DNA from: Thermoleophilia bacterium | GTDB taxonomy: Bacteria; Actinomycetota; Thermoleophilia; Gaiellales; Gaiellaceae | Direction: 5' to 3' | DNA length: 32,976 nt | Assembly (NCBI GenBank): GCA_025934335.1 | Contig: JAICYG010000003.1 | Location: 1 to 32,976, forward strand | Part shown: in pieces, positions 29,895 to 32,976 of the stretch | Position numbering within the stretch: the first letter of the stretch is position 1 | Layout of the letters: every line of letters begins with the position of its first letter | Translations under genes and position numbers: made by a program | The notes under the pieces: generated by a model | The model's input: the letters and a program-made list of their open reading frames with translations, nothing else | The model's database searches: none | Told to the model about the DNA's origin: nothing

Positions 29895-31932
29895 GCCACG
29901 CTCGCGGCCCCGCCCTCGACACGCACGTCCCACCGCCGCCCGAACGCATGCACTCCGTCGACCGTGAGGCCCTCTGCCCACTCCGGGAGCGCGCCGTCGG
30001 CGACGTGGAGGACGCGCGCGTCCGGGTCGGGCTCGAGCCGGAGCAGCGCGCGCAGTAGCAGCACGGGCGTCCCGGCCGCCCACGCCTGGGGGCGGGCCGA
30101 TGCCGGGACCGCACCGGGCGGCTCCTCCCCGCTTCGCTCGAAGCCCGCGAAGTGCTCGGGAAGCCGATGCTCGAAGAACGACGCGCAGTCGAGCAGCGCC
30201 CGCACGACTCGCTGCGCCTCGACGGCGTGGCCCGACCGCGCGAGCCCGTACGCGATCAGTGAGTTGTCGTGCGGCCAGACGGTGCCGTCGTGGTACTCGA
30301 CCGGGTCGAACGCCGCCTCGTCCGCGGCGAGCGTACGGATGCCCCAGCCCGACCAGAGCGGGCCCGCGGTGAGGCGCCCGGCGACCGCCGCGACCCGCTC
30401 CGGCGGGACGAGGCCGCTCCAGAGCAGGTGGCCCATGTTCGAGGCGAGCGCGTCGATCGGACGCTTCGCGCCGTCGAGCCCGAGCGCGTACCAGCCGTGC
30501 TCGGGGAGCCAGAACGCGGCGTCGAAGCGCCGGCGCAGCTCCGCCGCCTCCCGCTCGAGGCGCGCCGCCGTCTCGTCGTCGCTCCAGACGCGGCGCGCCA
30601 GCTCGGCGGTGCGCAGCTTCGCGTCGTAGACGTAGCCCTGAGCCTCGACCGGCGTGATCGGCGCGTGCGCCAGCGAGCCGTCGCGGAAGACCATCGAGTT
30701 GTGCGAGTCCTTCCAGCTCTGGTTGTCGAGACCGTTCGGTGCGCGGCGCAGGTACTCGACGAGCCCGTCGCCGTCGCGGTCGCCCGGCCCGTCGATCCAC
30801 GCGAGCGCACGACGCGCATTCGGCTCGAGCTCGCGCACGATCGCGTCGTCGCCGCTCCATCGCCAGAGCTCCGAGAGGAGGACGAGGAAGAGCGGCGTCG
30901 CGTCGACGGTGCCGTAGTAGCGATCCGACCACACGAGCGCGGTCTTCCCCCGCCTGATCTCGTGCACGATCTTGCCCGGCTCGGCGTCGCGCCGCGGGTC
31001 GTCGGCGTCCGACTGTGTCTCGGCGAGCGCGCGCAGGACGGCGGCCGCCAGGTCGGGGCCGAGCGGGATCGTCTGGAACGCCGTGATCAGCGTGTCGCGG
31101 CCGAAGAGGGTCATGAACCACGGCAGGCCTGCAGCGGGAACCATCCCGCTCCCCGCCCAGCGCAGCCGCAGCGCCGCGAGGTCGGCGAGCGAGCGCGTCC
31201 ACGTCGGCTCGAGCGCCGGCTCGCCCGGCGCCGCGAGGCGCGGCATCGAGCGCCACCAGCGGGCGAGCGAGTCGTCGCGCTCGCGGCGATCCTCGCGCAG
31301 GCGATCCTCGAAGGCCGCGCCGTCGAGCGGCACCGCCCCGTCGAGCACGCACTGCACCGCTACGACGACCCGGCGGCTTTCGCCCGGCTCGAGCCACAGC
31401 CGGTAGCGCGCGACACCTGCCTCGTGCTCGTCGGGCGCGGGCACGAGGTGGACGAGCGTCCGCGCGGGGAAGCCGTCGTCGGCGAACTCGACGGTCGCCG
31501 CGTCGTCCCACTGCTCCGGACGTGACGACGCGTGGGCCGCCGCGCCTCCGTCGGCGACCCGCTTGACGGCATGGATGTCGGCGAAGTCGGAGGCCGACTC
31601 GACGCCGATCACCGCGTCGATCCCGCGCTCGGACCGGTTCTCGACGGTGATCGTCTGCTCGAGCCCGCTGCCGACGAACAGCTCACGGCGGACGCGGATC
31701 CCCGCCGGGCCGCGCAGCTCGAATGCGGCGACGTGCGGCGCCGCCTGCTCGAACTCGACGAGCTCGCTGCGCTCACCGTCGACGGTCACGACGAGCCGCG
31801 ACAGGAACCGCGTGTCCTCGGCGAACAGCCCGGATGCAGCCGAGAGCCCGTCGACGTCGCCGCGGTCGTCGCAGACGACGAAGGTCGACCCGTCGAGCAC
31901 GGTGACGGGCAGGTCGATCTCGGGCGCAGCAC

Positions 31933-31936
<4 letters not shown>
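29852..31936 (-). CDS. amylo-alpha-1,6-glucosidase / glycogen-debranching-like glycosidase
   Basis: A 694-residue protein. An N-terminal beta-sandwich-like domain (about 1-250) with a DDRGDV and FAEDTRFLSRLVV start is followed by an (alpha/alpha)6-barrel (about 260-680). Barrel marks are LPWFMTLFGRDTLITAFQTI, DNQSWKDSHNSMVFRDGS and YHDGTVWPHDNSLIAYGL, common in GDE_C-type glucosidases and trehalose/glycogen-related hydrolases. It would cleave alpha-1,6 or related glucosidic links in the cytoplasm; no signal peptide is seen. The GTG start overlaps the stop of the ABC ATPase gene, so both are in one operon with a sugar importer. Confidence 0.88.

Positions 31937-32976
<1,040 letters not shown>

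Overview
This is a GC-rich window with dense, short-spaced genes, many GTG starts and repeated 1-8 base stop/start overlaps. The gene families (a cyclase/ATPase/TPR regulator, a flavoprotein with an N-terminal cyclic-nucleotide-binding-like domain, paired Usp proteins, a DcuS/DcuR-type two-component pair, an MmgE/PrpD protein) fit a free-living actinobacterium. I suspect the class Thermoleophilia, but this is a judgement from style and gene content and no marker gene here proves it. I see no rRNA, tRNA, CRISPR array or transposase.

Layout. 1-174: leader with a perfect hairpin. 175-4044: large regulator with tandem cyclase domains, an ATPase and TPRs. 4046-5521 (minus): exported Cys-rich protein. 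5661-7325: three-domain flavoprotein. 7300-7764 (minus): DUF488 protein preceded by a tiny coupled ORF. 7843-8049: small acidic protein. 8046-12668 (minus): stress and homeostasis run of FtsH, two Usp proteins, a Gre-family factor, a small membrane protein and a cation/calcium exchanger, with two hairpin terminator candidates. 12721-13210: a membrane-protein gene broken by a frameshift and an in-frame stop, carrying a 25-bp palindrome. 13252-14766: GT39-type glycosyltransferase. 14770-17243: pterin-related group (FolE, RibD-C reductase and, divergently, a pterin carbinolamine dehydratase) with a CDP-alcohol phosphatidyltransferase. 17250-18422 (minus): FAD/NAD oxidoreductase. 18579-19437: small Cys protein and methyltransferase.

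19434-29894 is the most interesting part. A CitA/DcuS-type sensor kinase and its regulator (minus) diverge from a plus-strand run: exported solute-binding protein, fused two-domain permease, ABC ATPase, a tandem 69-bp repeat that encodes a repeat peptide, PrpB (2-methylisocitrate lyase), PrpD (2-methylcitrate dehydratase), an MFS transporter, the last 19 codons of an aconitase gene, and an RraA/HMG-aldolase-family protein. The divergent intergenic region holds three 18-bp-phased direct repeats that could be the regulator's binding sites. No methylcitrate synthase gene is in the window. My reading is a sensed uptake-and-breakdown system for 2-methylcitrate or a similar tricarboxylate. The enzyme identities are strong; the transported ligand is inferred.

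29852-32976 (minus) is a carbohydrate pair: a glycogen-debranching-like glycosidase and a MalK/UgpC-type ABC ATPase that runs off the window end.
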